Source: Baekduia soli
Lineage (GTDB): Bacteria; Actinomycetota; Thermoleophilia; Solirubrobacterales; Solirubrobacteraceae
Direction of reading: 5' to 3'
Assembly (NCBI RefSeq): GCF_007970665.1
Contig: NZ_CP042430.1
Span: 1,922,001-1,986,000, forward strand
DNA: 64,000 nt
In this document: piece after piece, positions 25,644 through 34,653 of the stretch
How the letters are laid out: each line of letters opens with the position of its first letter
Numbering within the stretch: the stretch's first letter is position 1
Made by a program: the position numbers and the translations under genes
The notes under the pieces: generated by a model
The model's database searches: none
Told to the model about the DNA's origin: nothing
The model's input: the letters and a program-made list of their open reading frames with translations, nothing else

Positions 25644-25679
25644 GCCGATCGTTCGTTCGCCAGAGGAGGTACTGACACC

Positions 25680-26477
25680 GTGAAGATCGCCGTGTTGGTC
25701 AAGGAAGTCCCGGACGCCGCCGTCCAGAAGCGCATCGACCCCTCGTCGGGGCGCCTGGATCGCAGCGGTGAGAAGAACCTCAACCCGTATGACACGCACG
25801 CCATCGAGGCGGCCATGCAGATCAGGGAGGGCGGCGCCGTCGAGGTCGACGAGATCGTCGCCGTGACCATGGGCCCGGAGTCCGCGGTCCGCGCGCTGCA
25901 CAAGGCCGTGTCGCTCGGTGCCGACCGCTCGGTCCACCTGACCGACCCCGCGCTGGCCGGCTCCGACGTCGCCGCCACCGGCTACGCCCTGGCCCAGGTG
26001 CTCCGGCGCGAGAGCCCCGACCTCGTCCTGCTCGGTCAGCAGAGCGACGACGGCGAGTGCTACACGATCGGCGCCGTCGTGGCCGAGTACCTCGGCCAGC
26101 CGTCGCTGACCCAGGTCATCAAGCTCGACATCGCCGGCGACGAGCTCACCTGCGAGCGCCAGGCCGAGTACGGCTACGACACCGTCAACGTCAAGCTCCC
26201 GGCCGTCATCTCGGTCGGCGACGCGATCAACGAGCCGCGCTACCCCTCGCTGAAGGCGATCATGGGCGCCAAGAAGAAGCCGCTGGACACGCTGGCCACC
26301 GGGGACGTCGACATCGACGCGTCGAAGGTCGGCGCCGAGGGCTCGCACGTCGCGTGCGGCGACTTCAAGGCCCCGCCCTCGAAGTCGGCCGGCACGATCA
26401 TCGAGGACGAGGGTGACACCGACGACACCGTCGGCAAGATCATCGCCTGGCTCGACGAGCGCAAGCTCCTGGCCTGA
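25680..26477 (+). CDS. etfB: electron transfer flavoprotein beta subunit
   Basis: 265 residues from GTG 25680, set by AGAGGAGGT 9 nt upstream. Family text: KIAVLVKEVPDAAVQKRIDP, NPYDTHAIEAAMQIRE, VTMGPESAVRALHKAVSLGA, QSDDGECYTIGAVVAEYLGQ, and the conserved SVGDAINEPRYPSLKAIMGA near the C-terminus. It pairs with EtfA to carry electrons from acyl-CoA dehydrogenases to the quinone pool. Gene order etfB-etfA-ETF-QO with 30-nt and 4-nt gaps indicates one operon. Confidence 0.97.
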   Translation: MKIAVLVKEVPDAAVQKRIDPSSGRLDRSGEKNLNPYDTHAIEAAMQIREGGAVEVDEIVAVTMGPESAVRALHKAVSLGADRSVHLTDPALAGSDVAATGYALAQVLRRESPDLVLLGQQSDDGECYTIGAVVAEYLGQPSLTQVIKLDIAGDELTCERQAEYGYDTVNVKLPAVISVGDAINEPRYPSLKAIMGAKKKPLDTLATGDVDIDASKVGAEGSHVACGDFKAPPSKSAGTIIEDEGDTDDTVGKIIAWLDERKLLA

Positions 26478-26507
26478 GCCGAAGCCGAGAAGAGGAGAAC
26501 CACAGCG

Positions 26508-27482
26508 ATGAGCAACATCCTGGTCTACGCGCTCCACCACGAGGGCGCCTTCAACAAGAACTCGCTCGGCGCGGTCGCCGAGGCCTCCCGCCTGGCGGGC
26601 GAGCTCGGCGGCGAGGCCCACGCGGTCGTCGTCGGCGCGGGCATCGCCGACGACCTGGCGGCGACGCTGGGCAGCTACGGCGCGACGAAGGTCTACAAGG
26701 CCGACGGCCCCGAGGGCCTGTCGGGCCCGGTCATCGACGTCATGGGCAAGCTGTTCGACGGCGGCGACTACCAGTACGCCGTCTTCGGCGGCGGCCTGCT
26801 CGGCTTCGAGATCGGTGCCGGCCTCGCGGCCCGCATCGACGCCGGCGTGACCATGGAGGTCACCGCCGTCAACGTCGTCGACGGCCAGCTGGCCGCGGAG
26901 CGCCCGATCCTCGGCGACTCGAGCATCTCCACCTCGCGCTACAAGGGCAAGGGCATCATCATCGCCCGCCTCAACGCGTTCGAGGTCAAGGAGACCGGCG
27001 GCTCGGCCGCCTCCGTCGAGCAGGTGTCCTACGAGGCATCGACGCAGTCCCAGCAGGCCAACATCGTCACCCGCGGCGAGCAGCGCGGCGCCGACGTCGA
27101 CATCGAGGGGGCCAGCATCCTCGTCGCCGGCGGGCGCGGCCTCGGCAAGGCCGAGGGCTTCCAGCTGGCCGAGGACCTGGCCAAGGCGTTCGGCGGCAAC
27201 GCCGCCGTCGCGGCGACCCGCGCGGTCGTCGACGCCGGCTGGTACCCCTACGCGGCGCAGATCGGGCAGACGGGCAAGACCGTCGCGCCGAAGCTGTACC
27301 TCGCGGCCGGCATCTCCGGGGCGATCCAGCACAAGGTCGGCATGCAGTCCTCGGAGAACATCGTGGCGATCAACAAGGACGCCAACGCCCCGATCTTCGA
27401 GTTCTCCGACCTGGGGATCGTCGGAGACCTGAACAAGATCCTGCCCAAGCTGACCGAGGCGGTGAAGGCCCGCAAGGGCTAG
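26508..27482 (+). CDS. etfA: electron transfer flavoprotein alpha subunit
   Basis: 324 residues. N-terminal domain I ([20 protein letters not shown]) and the C-terminal FAD domain: [40 protein letters not shown], then [20 protein letters not shown] and [20 protein letters not shown], the standard FAD-binding and dimer contacts. It binds the single FAD of the EtfAB dimer. AGAGGAG precedes the ATG. Confidence 0.97.
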   Translation: MSNILVYALHHEGAFNKNSLGAVAEASRLAGELGGEAHAVVVGAGIADDLAATLGSYGATKVYKADGPEGLSGPVIDVMGKLFDGGDYQYAVFGGGLLGFEIGAGLAARIDAGVTMEVTAVNVVDGQLAAERPILGDSSISTSRYKGKGIIIARLNAFEVKETGGSAASVEQVSYEASTQSQQANIVTRGEQRGADVDIEGASILVAGGRGLGKAEGFQLAEDLAKAFGGNAAVAATRAVVDAGWYPYAAQIGQTGKTVAPKLYLAAGISGAIQHKVGMQSSENIVAINKDANAPIFEFSDLGIVGDLNKILPKLTEAVKARKG

Positions 27483-27486
27483 CGCG

Positions 27487-29229
27487 ATGGCGTCGAGCAA
27501 CGGGAACGGCCGGGTCGCACCGTCGGCGTATCCGCCGCCGGTCGATCCGCAGCACGAGTTCATCAAGCGCACGCTCGACGACGAGGACGAGCGCATCGAG
27601 GTCGGGGTCGTCATCGTCGGCGGCGGCACGGCGGGCCTGGCCACGGCCAACCGCCTGCTGCAGCTGCTGGGCGACGATCCGGAGACGATGGAGCGCCTCG
27701 GCGAGGTGCCGGTCGCGGTGGTCGAGAAGGCCAAGGTCTGCGGCGGGCACAACCTGTCGGGGGCCGTCGTGCGGCCGGGCCCGTTGCAGCAGCTGTACCC
27801 CGAGTATTCCCGCGAGGACTGGCGCAAGGAGGGATGGGCCTTCGGCGAGGTGACCAAGGAGGCCGTCTACCTCACGCCGACCGCCAAGCGGGCGATCCGC
27901 ATCCCGCCCCCGCCGCCGTTCAAGAACCACGGCAACGAGGTCGTCTCGGTGTCGGCGCTGGCGCGCTTCCAGCAGCGGCTGGCCGAGGAGGGCGGGGCCT
28001 ACGTGCTGACGGAGACGGCGGCGACGCAGCTGCTCGTCACCGACGGCCGCGTGCAGGGCGTGCGCTCGGGCGACAAGGGCCGCGGCAAGGACGGCCAGCC
28101 CCTGGGCAACTTCGAGCCCGGGACGGACATCACCGCGCAGTTCACGGTGCTGGCCGAGGGCTGCTGGGGCCACCTCACCGGCCCCGCGATCCGCGAGTTC
28201 GACCTGGCCGAGGGCGCCGAGCCGCAGACCTGGGAGCTCGGGGTCAAGGAGCTGTGGAAGGTCCCCAAGCCGCTGGACCGGCTCATCCACACGATCGGCC
28301 CGTGGCCGGTCAAGCTCTCGGCCAAGTACGGGCAGATCGGCGGCACCTGGATCTACCCGATGAAGGACGAGAAGACCGGCGACCACCTGGTCTCCATCGG
28401 CTTCGTGGTCGACCTGGACTACGCCGACGCCACCACGTCGGTCCACGACCTGCTCCAGCAGTTCAAGCTGCACCCGCTCGTGCGCCGGATCCTCGAGGGC
28501 GGCGAGCGCGTCGGCTGGGGCGCCAAGGCGCTGCCCGGCGGCGGCTACTGGTCGATGCCCAAGCTCACGATGCCCGGCGCGCTGCTGGTCGGCGACTCGG
28601 CGGGCATGGTCGACACCGTGGCGCTCAAGGGCGTCCACCACTGCATCCAGTCGGGCATCCTGGCCGGCGAGGCGATCTACAACGCGCTGAGGTCGGGCGA
28701 GACCTCGCTGGCGCCCTACGAGGACGCCGTCGAGGCGTCCTCCATCGGCAAGGAGCTCTACGAGGTCCGCAACACGCGCCAGCCCTTCCAGAAGGGCTTC
28801 CTGCGCGGCGGCCCGATCGTCAACCTGGCGATCGCCTCCAAGGGCAAGCTGCCGCCGGGCAAGCTGCCGTGGCACAGGCAGGACCAGAAGCCGATGTTCA
28901 TCGGCAACACCAAGGACGGCTACCCCAAGCCGGACGGGAAGTACACGTTCGACAAGCTGTCCTCGGTCTTCATCACCGGCAACGCCACGCGCGACGACGC
29001 GCCGAACCACATCCGCGTGCAGAAGCACGTGCCGCGCGAGGTCGCCGAGACCTGGCGCTGGATGTGCCCGGCCGGCGTCTACGAGATCCCCGACGACGCG
29101 CCCGAGCACGGCAACGTCGACGTGATCGTCAACTACACCAACTGCGTGCAGTGCGGGGCGATCACGGCCAAGGGCGGCCGCCTGACGACGCCCGAGGGCG
29201 GCGACGGGCCGCTCTACCAGCAGACCTAG
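27487..29229 (+). CDS. ETF-ubiquinone/menaquinone oxidoreductase with an incomplete 4Fe-4S motif
   Basis: 580 residues. FAD Rossmann fold: VVIVGGGTAGLATANRLLQL; GGHNLSGAVV; quinone/FAD elements including YPMKDEKTGDHLVSIGFVVD, GALLVGDSAGMVDTVALKGV and HHCIQSGILAGEAI. The C-terminal ferredoxin-like domain should carry four Cys: one before, then C-x2-C-x2-C. Here I see Cys527 (MCPAGVYEI), Cys553 and Cys556 (NCVQCGAI), while the last position is Ile559. The frame is intact through PEGGDGPLYQQT, so this is substitution, not frameshift. The enzyme is a membrane-associated monotopic protein that passes electrons from ETF to quinone. It is the last gene of the etf operon and is followed by a hairpin. 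Confidence 0.93.
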   Translation: MASSNGNGRVAPSAYPPPVDPQHEFIKRTLDDEDERIEVGVVIVGGGTAGLATANRLLQLLGDDPETMERLGEVPVAVVEKAKVCGGHNLSGAVVRPGPLQQLYPEYSREDWRKEGWAFGEVTKEAVYLTPTAKRAIRIPPPPPFKNHGNEVVSVSALARFQQRLAEEGGAYVLTETAATQLLVTDGRVQGVRSGDKGRGKDGQPLGNFEPGTDITAQFTVLAEGCWGHLTGPAIREFDLAEGAEPQTWELGVKELWKVPKPLDRLIHTIGPWPVKLSAKYGQIGGTWIYPMKDEKTGDHLVSIGFVVDLDYADATTSVHDLLQQFKLHPLVRRILEGGERVGWGAKALPGGGYWSMPKLTMPGALLVGDSAGMVDTVALKGVHHCIQSGILAGEAIYNALRSGETSLAPYEDAVEASSIGKELYEVRNTRQPFQKGFLRGGPIVNLAIASKGKLPPGKLPWHRQDQKPMFIGNTKDGYPKPDGKYTFDKLSSVFITGNATRDDAPNHIRVQKHVPREVAETWRWMCPAGVYEIPDDAPEHGNVDVIVNYTNCVQCGAITAKGGRLTTPEGGDGPLYQQT

Positions 29230-29269
29230 GGAACGCTCGGCCCGGGGCGAGGTTCCCTCAGCGGGTGTC

Positions 29270-29294
29270 CACCCGGGGGCGGAGCCCGCGGGTG
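29270..29294 (+). terminator. terminator-like hairpin after the etf operon
   Basis: CACCCGGGGGC pairs with GCCCGCGGGTG: an 11-bp stem with one mismatch and a GGA loop, 41 nt after the ETF-QO stop. Confidence 0.5.
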
Positions 29295-29356
29295 CCGGGA
29301 ACTCCTCGGTGCCGGCACCGAAACACCCCGCCCCCGGCGTTGTTCCACGATCACGG

Positions 29357-30100
29357 ATGCGACGCCTGCTGCTCATCATCGGCTGTGCCGCGGTGGCCCT
29401 CGGGGCGGCCGCCGGCCCTGCCGTGGCCGCCGGCCGGGTCGCGCTGGCGGCCCGGGTGACGGCGTGCACGACCGGCGTCGACCCCGCCGACCGCGCGGTG
29501 GCCTTCACCGGTTCGATGCCCGCCACCGCCGGGTCGCGCTCCATGCAGATGCGCTTCGTCCTGCTCCAGCGCCGCGGCGCCACCGGGACGTTCAGGGCCG
29601 TCGACGTCCCCGACTGGGGCGGCTGGGAGCACAGCGGCCCGGGCCGGGCGGGCTTCGTCTTCACCAGGCGCATCGCGTCGCTTCTGGCGCCGGCGGGCTA
29701 CCGCGCCGCGGTCTACTTCCGCTGGCTGGACCGCCGCGGCCGCGTCCAGCGGATGCTGCACCGCACGACGCCCGCCTGCGAGCAGCCCGACCTGCGCCCC
29801 GAGCTGGCCTTCGCGGGGCTCACGGCTGTCGCGACGCCCACCGGCGCCGCCTACACCGTCGCGGTGGGCAACGACGGGCGCTCGACCGCCGCGCCGTTCA
29901 CGGTCGCGCTGGCGATCGACGGCGTCCCGGCCGGCACCCTCGTGCTCGGGCCGCTGGCCGCCGACGCCCGCAGCGCGGGGACGCTCCCGGCCGCCCGCTG
30001 CCGCCCGGGCAGCACGCTCACGGTGACCGTCGACGCCGGCGGCGTCGTCGACGAGAGCGACGAGACCGACAACGTCGTGCAGCGCCCCTGCCCGCTCTGA
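29357..30100 (+). CDS. secreted protein with C-terminal CARDB-like domain
   Basis: 247 residues from ATG 29357. A Sec signal peptide ([20 protein letters not shown], cleavage near AVAA-GR) is followed by a ~100-residue beta-rich domain with two Cys ([19 protein letters not shown]). A C-terminal Ig-like CARDB domain follows ([20 protein letters not shown], then [17 protein letters not shown]). CARDB modules are adhesion or linker domains of cell-surface proteins. ATG 29309 would add 16 residues before the signal and is unlikely. The role is unknown. Confidence 0.7.
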   Translation: MRRLLLIIGCAAVALGAAAGPAVAAGRVALAARVTACTTGVDPADRAVAFTGSMPATAGSRSMQMRFVLLQRRGATGTFRAVDVPDWGGWEHSGPGRAGFVFTRRIASLLAPAGYRAAVYFRWLDRRGRVQRMLHRTTPACEQPDLRPELAFAGLTAVATPTGAAYTVAVGNDGRSTAAPFTVALAIDGVPAGTLVLGPLAADARSAGTLPAARCRPGSTLTVTVDAGGVVDESDETDNVVQRPCPL

Positions 30101-30141
30101 GGCGGGCGTCCAGGGGGGCCGTCACCCTGGGGACCGGCCGC

Positions 30142-30147
30142 TACACT
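30142..30147 (+). promoter_or_regulatory. -10 element TACACT before rpmE
   Basis: TACACT ends 11 nt before the rpmE ATG, implying a leader of only a few nucleotides. Confidence 0.5.
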
Positions 30148-30158
30148 GGATCCCGATC

Positions 30159-30377
30159 ATGAAGACCGGAATCCACCCCGAGTACGTCGTCTCGCACGTT
30201 ACCTGCACGTGCGGCAACGACTTCTACACCCGCTCGACCCAGGCCGAGATCCACGTCGAGGTCTGCGCGCAGTGCCACCCGTTCTACACGGGTCGCCAGA
30301 AGCTCGTGGACACCGGCGGCCGTATCGACCGGTTCAAGCGCCGCCAGGCGCGCGCCGCCGCTTCGGACAAGAAGTAG
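30159..30377 (+). CDS. rpmE: 50S ribosomal protein L31 (zinc-containing form)
   Basis: 72 residues. Zinc-ribbon Cys pairs are CTC at 16-18 and CAQC at 36-39, so this is the C+ (zinc) form rather than the zinc-starvation paralogue. Other landmarks are [39 protein letters not shown] and GRIDRFKRR. It sits on the large-subunit central protuberance and bridges to the small subunit. The position before DUF1385-prfA-prmC is the standard actinobacterial order. Confidence 0.98.
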   Translation: MKTGIHPEYVVSHVTCTCGNDFYTRSTQAEIHVEVCAQCHPFYTGRQKLVDTGGRIDRFKRRQARAAASDKK

Positions 30378-30388
30378 CCCCCCGGCCC

Positions 30389-31432
30389 ATGCCGGACGCG
30401 TTGCGCCCCGCCGACGACGGCGCCGCTGTCGCCATCGGCGACGGAGCGTTCGGCGATGCGCTCGTGGCGCAGCGCGATGCCCCCGTGGGCGGCCAGGCCG
30501 TCCTCGAGGGCGTCATGATGCGCGGCATCTCGACCTGGGCGGTGGCGGTGCGCAAGCCCGCACCCGAGCAGCTGCGCGAGGGCGGCCTCGAGGCCGAGGA
30601 GGTCCCGCTCGGCGGCATCGAGGTCGTCAGCCAGCCGCTGACCTCCGTCCTCAAGAAGCACCGGCTCCTGCGGGCGCCGCTCGTGCGCGGCGTCGTCGCC
30701 CTCGGCGAGTCGCTGGGCATCGGCTTGAAGGCGCTGGGGATCAGCGCCAACGCCCAGCTGCCCGAGGACGAGGGCGACATCTCCGGCGGCGTGTGGGCCG
30801 GCACCGTCGTCGTCGCGATCCTCCTCGCGGTCGGCCTCTTCTTCGTCGTGCCCGTCGGGCTGACGAGCCTCGTCAAGGACCAGCTGGACTCGTCCTTCCT
30901 GTTCTGGCTCGTCGAGGGCCTGCTGCGCACCGCCATCTTCCTCGGCTACCTCCTCGCGCTCTCGCGGCTGCGCGACCTGCGGCGCGTCTTCGAGTACCAC
31001 GGCGCCGAGCACAAGACGATCTCGTGCTACGAGGCGGGCCTGGAGCTCACGCCGGTCAACGCCCAGCGCTTCAGCCGGCTGCACCCGCGCTGCGGGACGA
31101 GCTTCCTGCTCGTGGTCATGATCGTCGCGATCTTCGTCTTCGCGCCCATCGGCCTGCCCGCCTGGTACTGGCTCGTCGCCACGCGCATCATCGGCGTGCC
31201 GCTCATCGCCGGCATCTCGTTCGAGCTCATCAAGTTCGCCGGCCAGAACCGCCGCCGCCGCTGGGTCCGCGCCGTCATTTGGCCCGGCCTGCAGCTCCAG
31301 AAGCTGACGACCCGCGAGCCCGACCTCGACCAGCTCGCCGTCGCCATCGCGGCCATGGACGCCGTCCTGGCCGTCGAGGACCCGCTCGGCGCCACCGACG
31401 CCGAGCGCGTGGGGATGGAAGTTGTCGCATGA
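30389..31432 (+). CDS. DUF1385 membrane protein (YqhQ family)
   Basis: 347 residues from ATG 30389. The N-terminal family motif is VGGQAVLEGVMMRG, and the core contains RVFEYHGAEHKTISCYEAG and LHPRCGTSFLLVVMI, with His/Glu/Cys residues that look metal-binding, between about four membrane helices. A C-terminal amphipathic segment (WPGLQLQKLTTREPDLDQLA) is also typical. The biochemical role is unknown, but the family is consistently encoded between rpmE and prfA in Gram-positive genomes, as here. Confidence 0.9.
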   Translation: MPDALRPADDGAAVAIGDGAFGDALVAQRDAPVGGQAVLEGVMMRGISTWAVAVRKPAPEQLREGGLEAEEVPLGGIEVVSQPLTSVLKKHRLLRAPLVRGVVALGESLGIGLKALGISANAQLPEDEGDISGGVWAGTVVVAILLAVGLFFVVPVGLTSLVKDQLDSSFLFWLVEGLLRTAIFLGYLLALSRLRDLRRVFEYHGAEHKTISCYEAGLELTPVNAQRFSRLHPRCGTSFLLVVMIVAIFVFAPIGLPAWYWLVATRIIGVPLIAGISFELIKFAGQNRRRRWVRAVIWPGLQLQKLTTREPDLDQLAVAIAAMDAVLAVEDPLGATDAERVGMEVVA

Positions 31433-31523
31433 CGGCCTAGTCGGCCGCCATGCGATGGCGAGTACTCGCCCAGCAGCTCGTACTCGCGGCTCGCCGCGAC
31501 CTCGGTGGTCGGGGCGGGCCAGC

Positions 31524-31529
31524 TAGGCT
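31524..31529 (+). promoter_or_regulatory. -10 element TAGGCT before prfA
   Basis: TAGGCT ends 10 nt before the prfA ATG (31540), suggesting that prfA also has its own near-leaderless transcript in addition to any read-through from rpmE. Confidence 0.45.
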
Positions 31530-31539
31530 CGAAGGTCGC

Positions 31540-32583
31540 ATGATCGAGTCCCTCGTCGAGCAGATCGAGTCGCGCTTCGGCGAGCTCGGGCGCCTCATCA
31601 CCGACCCCGAGGTCATCAACGACCGCCGGCGCTACGCCGAGGTCGGCCGGGAGTACCGGCGCCTGGAGGCGGCCGCGGCGCTCGCCGAGGAGTGGCGGCA
31701 CGCCGGCGACGACGCCGCCGGGGCCCGGGAGCTGCTGGAGGAGGGCGAGGACCCCGAGCTGCGCGAGCTGCTGCGCACCTCCGAGGCGCGCCTGGAGGAG
31801 CTGGGGGAGGAAATCCGCCTGGCGATGGTCGAGCCCGATCCCAACGACGACAAGAACGTCATCGTCGAGATCCAGGGGGGCGCGGGCGGCGAGGAGGCCG
31901 GCCTCTGGGCGGGCGACCTCTACCGCATGTTCACCCGCTACGCCGAGCGCCGTGGCTTCTCGACCGAGCCGCTGGACGTCGGCGACGGCAAGTACACCTT
32001 CGCGATCAAGGGCAACGGCGCCTACTCGGTGTTCAAGTTCGAGGGCGGCACGCACCGCGTCCAGCGCGTGCCGGCCACGGAGTCCCAGGGCCGCATCCAC
32101 ACCTCGACCGCGACGGTCGCCGTGCTGCCCGAGGCCGAGGACGTCGACGTCCACATCGACCCCAACGACCTGCAGATCGACGTCTATCGCTCGGGCGGGC
32201 CGGGCGGCCAGTCGGTCAACACCACCGACTCGGCGGTGCGCATCACCCACAAGCCGTCGGGCGTCGCGGTCGCGATGCAGGACGAGAAGAGCCAGCTGCA
32301 GAACCGCGAGAAGGCGATGCGCGTCCTGCGCGCCCGGCTCTACGAGCGCGCGCTGGCCGAGCAGCAGGCCGCCGCCGCCGACGCCCGCCGCTCGCAGGTC
32401 GGGACGGGCGACCGCGCCGAGAAGATCAGGACCTACAACTACGGCGAGCGGCGCGTGACCGACCACCGGATCAAGCACACGGCCCACAACCTCGACGCGA
32501 TCCTCGAGGGCGAGCTCGACGCGTTCACCGCCGCGCTGCAGGACGACGAGAAGCGGCGCGGGCTCGAGGAGGCCGCGACCTGA
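31540..32583 (+). CDS. prfA: peptide chain release factor 1
   Basis: 347 residues. The codon-recognition PAT tripeptide is at 178-180 in [14 protein letters not shown], and the catalytic GGQ at 222-224 in GGPGGQSVN. It reads UAA/UAG and releases the finished peptide. Helical N-terminal domain 1 and the C-terminal helix region ([15 protein letters not shown]) are standard. It lies 4 nt ahead of prmC, the enzyme that methylates the GGQ glutamine. Confidence 0.98.
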   Translation: MIESLVEQIESRFGELGRLITDPEVINDRRRYAEVGREYRRLEAAAALAEEWRHAGDDAAGARELLEEGEDPELRELLRTSEARLEELGEEIRLAMVEPDPNDDKNVIVEIQGGAGGEEAGLWAGDLYRMFTRYAERRGFSTEPLDVGDGKYTFAIKGNGAYSVFKFEGGTHRVQRVPATESQGRIHTSTATVAVLPEAEDVDVHIDPNDLQIDVYRSGGPGGQSVNTTDSAVRITHKPSGVAVAMQDEKSQLQNREKAMRVLRARLYERALAEQQAAAADARRSQVGTGDRAEKIRTYNYGERRVTDHRIKHTAHNLDAILEGELDAFTAALQDDEKRRGLEEAAT

Positions 32584-32587
32584 TGCG

Positions 32588-33442
32588 GTGGCCGCACCGA
32601 TGACGATCGGCGCCGGCGTCCCCGTGCGCGACGCGCTGGACTCCGCCCTCGTGGCCCTGCAGGGCGCGGGCGTGGACTCCCCGCGCCTGGACGCCGAGGT
32701 CCTGCTCGCCCACGCGCTGGGCGTGGATCGCGCCGCGCTGTGGCTGCATCCCGAGCGCGAGGTCACCGGCGCGGCCACGCGCTGGTTCCGCGACGCCGTG
32801 CGCCGCCGCGCCGTCGGGCGCGAGCCCGTGGCCTACCTCACGGGCCGCCGTGGCTTCCGCCACCTCGACCTCGAGGTCGACCCGCGCGTGCTCATCCCGC
32901 GCCCGGAGACCGAGCACCTCGTCGAGGCGCTGCTGGACCTGCCCCACGGGGTCGCGGTCCACGACGTCGGGACGGGCAGCGGCGCGATCGCCCTGGCCCT
33001 CAAGGACGAGCGCCCCGACCTGCGCGTGGGCGCCAGCGACGTCAGCCCCGGCGCCCTGGCCGTCGCGCACGCCAACGCCCGCCGCCTCGGGATCGACGTG
33101 GCCTTCACCGAGGGCGACCTCCTGGACGGCGTGGACGGCGGCGACCTGCACGCCGTGGTCTCCAACCCGCCCTACGTCGCCGAGGGCGAGCGCGCCGCGC
33201 TGCCTCGCGACGTCGCCGCCCACGAGCCGGGCCTGGCCCTGTTCGCCGGCGCCGAGGGCCTGGGGGTCATCCGCCCGCTCGTCACGCAGTCCGCCGGCAC
33301 CGCCGCACGCGTCCTGGCTCTGGAGGTCGGAGCCGGGCAGGCGCCCGTCGTCCGCGGCCTCGTGGCCGCGGCGGGCTTCGACGACGTCACCGTCATCCGC
33401 GACCTGGCCGGCATCGAGCGCGTCGTGGTGGGGCGCCGGTGA
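32588..33442 (+). CDS. prmC: release factor glutamine methyltransferase
   Basis: 284 residues from GTG 32588 (ATG 32600 is a possible alternative). N-terminal helical domain, then REPVAYLTGRRGFRHLDLEV, PRVLIPRPETEHLVEALLDL, SAM-binding HDVGTGSGAIALALK and the catalytic NPPY at 193-196. It methylates the GGQ glutamine of release factors. Its stop overlaps the sua5 start by GTGA. Confidence 0.96.
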   Translation: MAAPMTIGAGVPVRDALDSALVALQGAGVDSPRLDAEVLLAHALGVDRAALWLHPEREVTGAATRWFRDAVRRRAVGREPVAYLTGRRGFRHLDLEVDPRVLIPRPETEHLVEALLDLPHGVAVHDVGTGSGAIALALKDERPDLRVGASDVSPGALAVAHANARRLGIDVAFTEGDLLDGVDGGDLHAVVSNPPYVAEGERAALPRDVAAHEPGLALFAGAEGLGVIRPLVTQSAGTAARVLALEVGAGQAPVVRGLVAAAGFDDVTVIRDLAGIERVVVGRR

Positions 33443-34065
33443 TCACGCCCGACCAGGCGGCGACCTTCGAGCGCTGCATGGCCGTCGGCGGCGTCGCGCT
33501 CTTCGGCGCCGACACCGTCTACGGGCTGGCCTGCGACCCCGGCAACGACGAGGCGGTCCGGCGGCTGTACGCGATCAAGCGCCGGCGCCCCGACCGCCCC
33601 GCCGCCGTCATGTTCTTCTCGCGGGAGCTCGCGCTCGCCGCGCTGCCCGAGGTGGGCCCCCGCACCGTCGCGGGCCTCGAGGCCCTGCTGCCCGGGGGCG
33701 TGACCGTGCTGCTGCCCAACCCGCTGCGCCGCTACCCGCTGGCCTGCGGCCCCGACCCCGACGCGCCGCTCGGGCTGCGCGTGCCGGCCCTCGGCCCCGC
33801 CGCGGCCGGGCTGGCGGCCGTGCGCTGGCCCGTGCTGCAGTCCAGCGCCAACCTGTCGGGCGAGCCCGAGGCCCGGCGGCTGGAGGACGTCGCCGCCGTC
33901 GTGCGCGACGACGTCGACCTCGTGCTCGACGCGGGGGAGCTCGCGGGCCGCGCGTCGACGGTCATCGACCTGCGCCGCTACGAGGACGACGGCCACTGGG
34001 AGATCGTGCGCGAGGGCGCCGTGAGCCCGGGCTGCGTCGAGGCCGCCCTCGGCGCGTTGGGCTGA
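33439..34065 (+). CDS. tsaC: L-threonylcarbamoyladenylate synthase (Sua5/YrdC)
   Basis: 208 residues from GTG 33439. YrdC-domain marks: GGVALFGADTVYGLACDP, AIKRRRPDRPAAVMFFS (the basic ATP/threonine pocket), LGLRVPA and SSANLSGEPEARRLEDV. It makes the precursor for t6A at position 37 of ANN-decoding tRNAs. No C-terminal Sua5 domain is present, so it is the short YrdC/TsaC form. It is translationally coupled to prmC. Confidence 0.94.
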   Translation: MITPDQAATFERCMAVGGVALFGADTVYGLACDPGNDEAVRRLYAIKRRRPDRPAAVMFFSRELALAALPEVGPRTVAGLEALLPGGVTVLLPNPLRRYPLACGPDPDAPLGLRVPALGPAAAGLAAVRWPVLQSSANLSGEPEARRLEDVAAVVRDDVDLVLDAGELAGRASTVIDLRRYEDDGHWEIVREGAVSPGCVEAALGALG

Positions 34066-34082
34066 GGTATGTTCCGCTCGTC

Positions 34083-34535
34083 ATGGTGATCGCCGTCGGC
34101 TCCGACCACGCGGGCTACCACCTGAAGGAGCACGTCAAGGCGGTCCTGGAGGCCGCCGGGCACGAGATCGTCGACGTCGGCACGGGCAGCCCGGACTCGG
34201 TCGACTACCCGGCCTTCGCCGAGCACGCGGCCCGGCTGGTCTCCGTCGGTGAGGCCGAGCGCGCGGTGCTGGCCTGCGGCTCGGGCGTCGGGGTCGCGAT
34301 CGTGGCCAACAAGGTCCCGGGCGTGCGCGCCGTCAACGCCCACGACCCGTCCGAGGTCGAGATGGCGCGGCGCCACAACGACGCCAACACCGTGACGCTG
34401 TCCGGCGCGCGGCTGGCCCCCGACGAGGCCGACGCGATCGTCGAGCGCTTCCTGCGCACGGGCTTCGAGGGCGGCCGCCACGCCCGGCGCGTGTCCCAGA
34501 TCGCCGAGCTCGACGGCTCCGCGGTCGGCTCCTGA
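34083..34535 (+). CDS. rpiB: ribose-5-phosphate isomerase B
   Basis: 150 residues. RpiB/LacAB fold: [60 protein letters not shown] (phosphate/active-site loop) and [20 protein letters not shown]. The Cys of ACGSG is the family's catalytic base. TATGTT at 34068-34073, 9 nt before the ATG, is a possible -10. It interconverts ribulose- and ribose-5-phosphate in the pentose pathway. Confidence 0.95.
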   Translation: MVIAVGSDHAGYHLKEHVKAVLEAAGHEIVDVGTGSPDSVDYPAFAEHAARLVSVGEAERAVLACGSGVGVAIVANKVPGVRAVNAHDPSEVEMARRHNDANTVTLSGARLAPDEADAIVERFLRTGFEGGRHARRVSQIAELDGSAVGS

Positions 34536-34544
34536 TACCGTCGG

Positions 34545-34622
34545 TCGGGTCGCGACTGGCGCCACGGGAGGAAGCGACCTCCGGGAAGCGACACCACGAG
34601 TCCCGCCGCGCGCCTGGGCACC
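34545..34622 (+). ncRNA. ZTP (ZMP/pfl) riboswitch upstream of glyA
   Basis: The region carries the pfl-motif landmarks in order: GGGTCGCGACTGGCG (34547-34561), a short helix GGGAGGAAGCGACCTCC, CGGGAAGCGA (34582-34591), a variable stretch, and the 3' pseudoknot strand CGCGCCTGGGCA (34609-34620). A short spacer and the glyA ribosome site (AAAGAGGAG, 34636-34644) follow. ZTP riboswitches sense 5-aminoimidazole-4-carboxamide ribotide, which builds up when 10-formyl-tetrahydrofolate is scarce, and switch on folate one-carbon genes; glyA is a common target. I see no obvious terminator, so control at translation initiation is inferred. Confidence 0.8.
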
Positions 34623-34653
34623 CTTCGGATCCCCCAAAGAGGAGCAGCCCGCC

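Noticed and set aside
25008-27857. A 949-codon minus-strand open frame across the etf genes
   Set aside because: Antisense shadow of etfB and etfA; no domain recognisable, composition biased.
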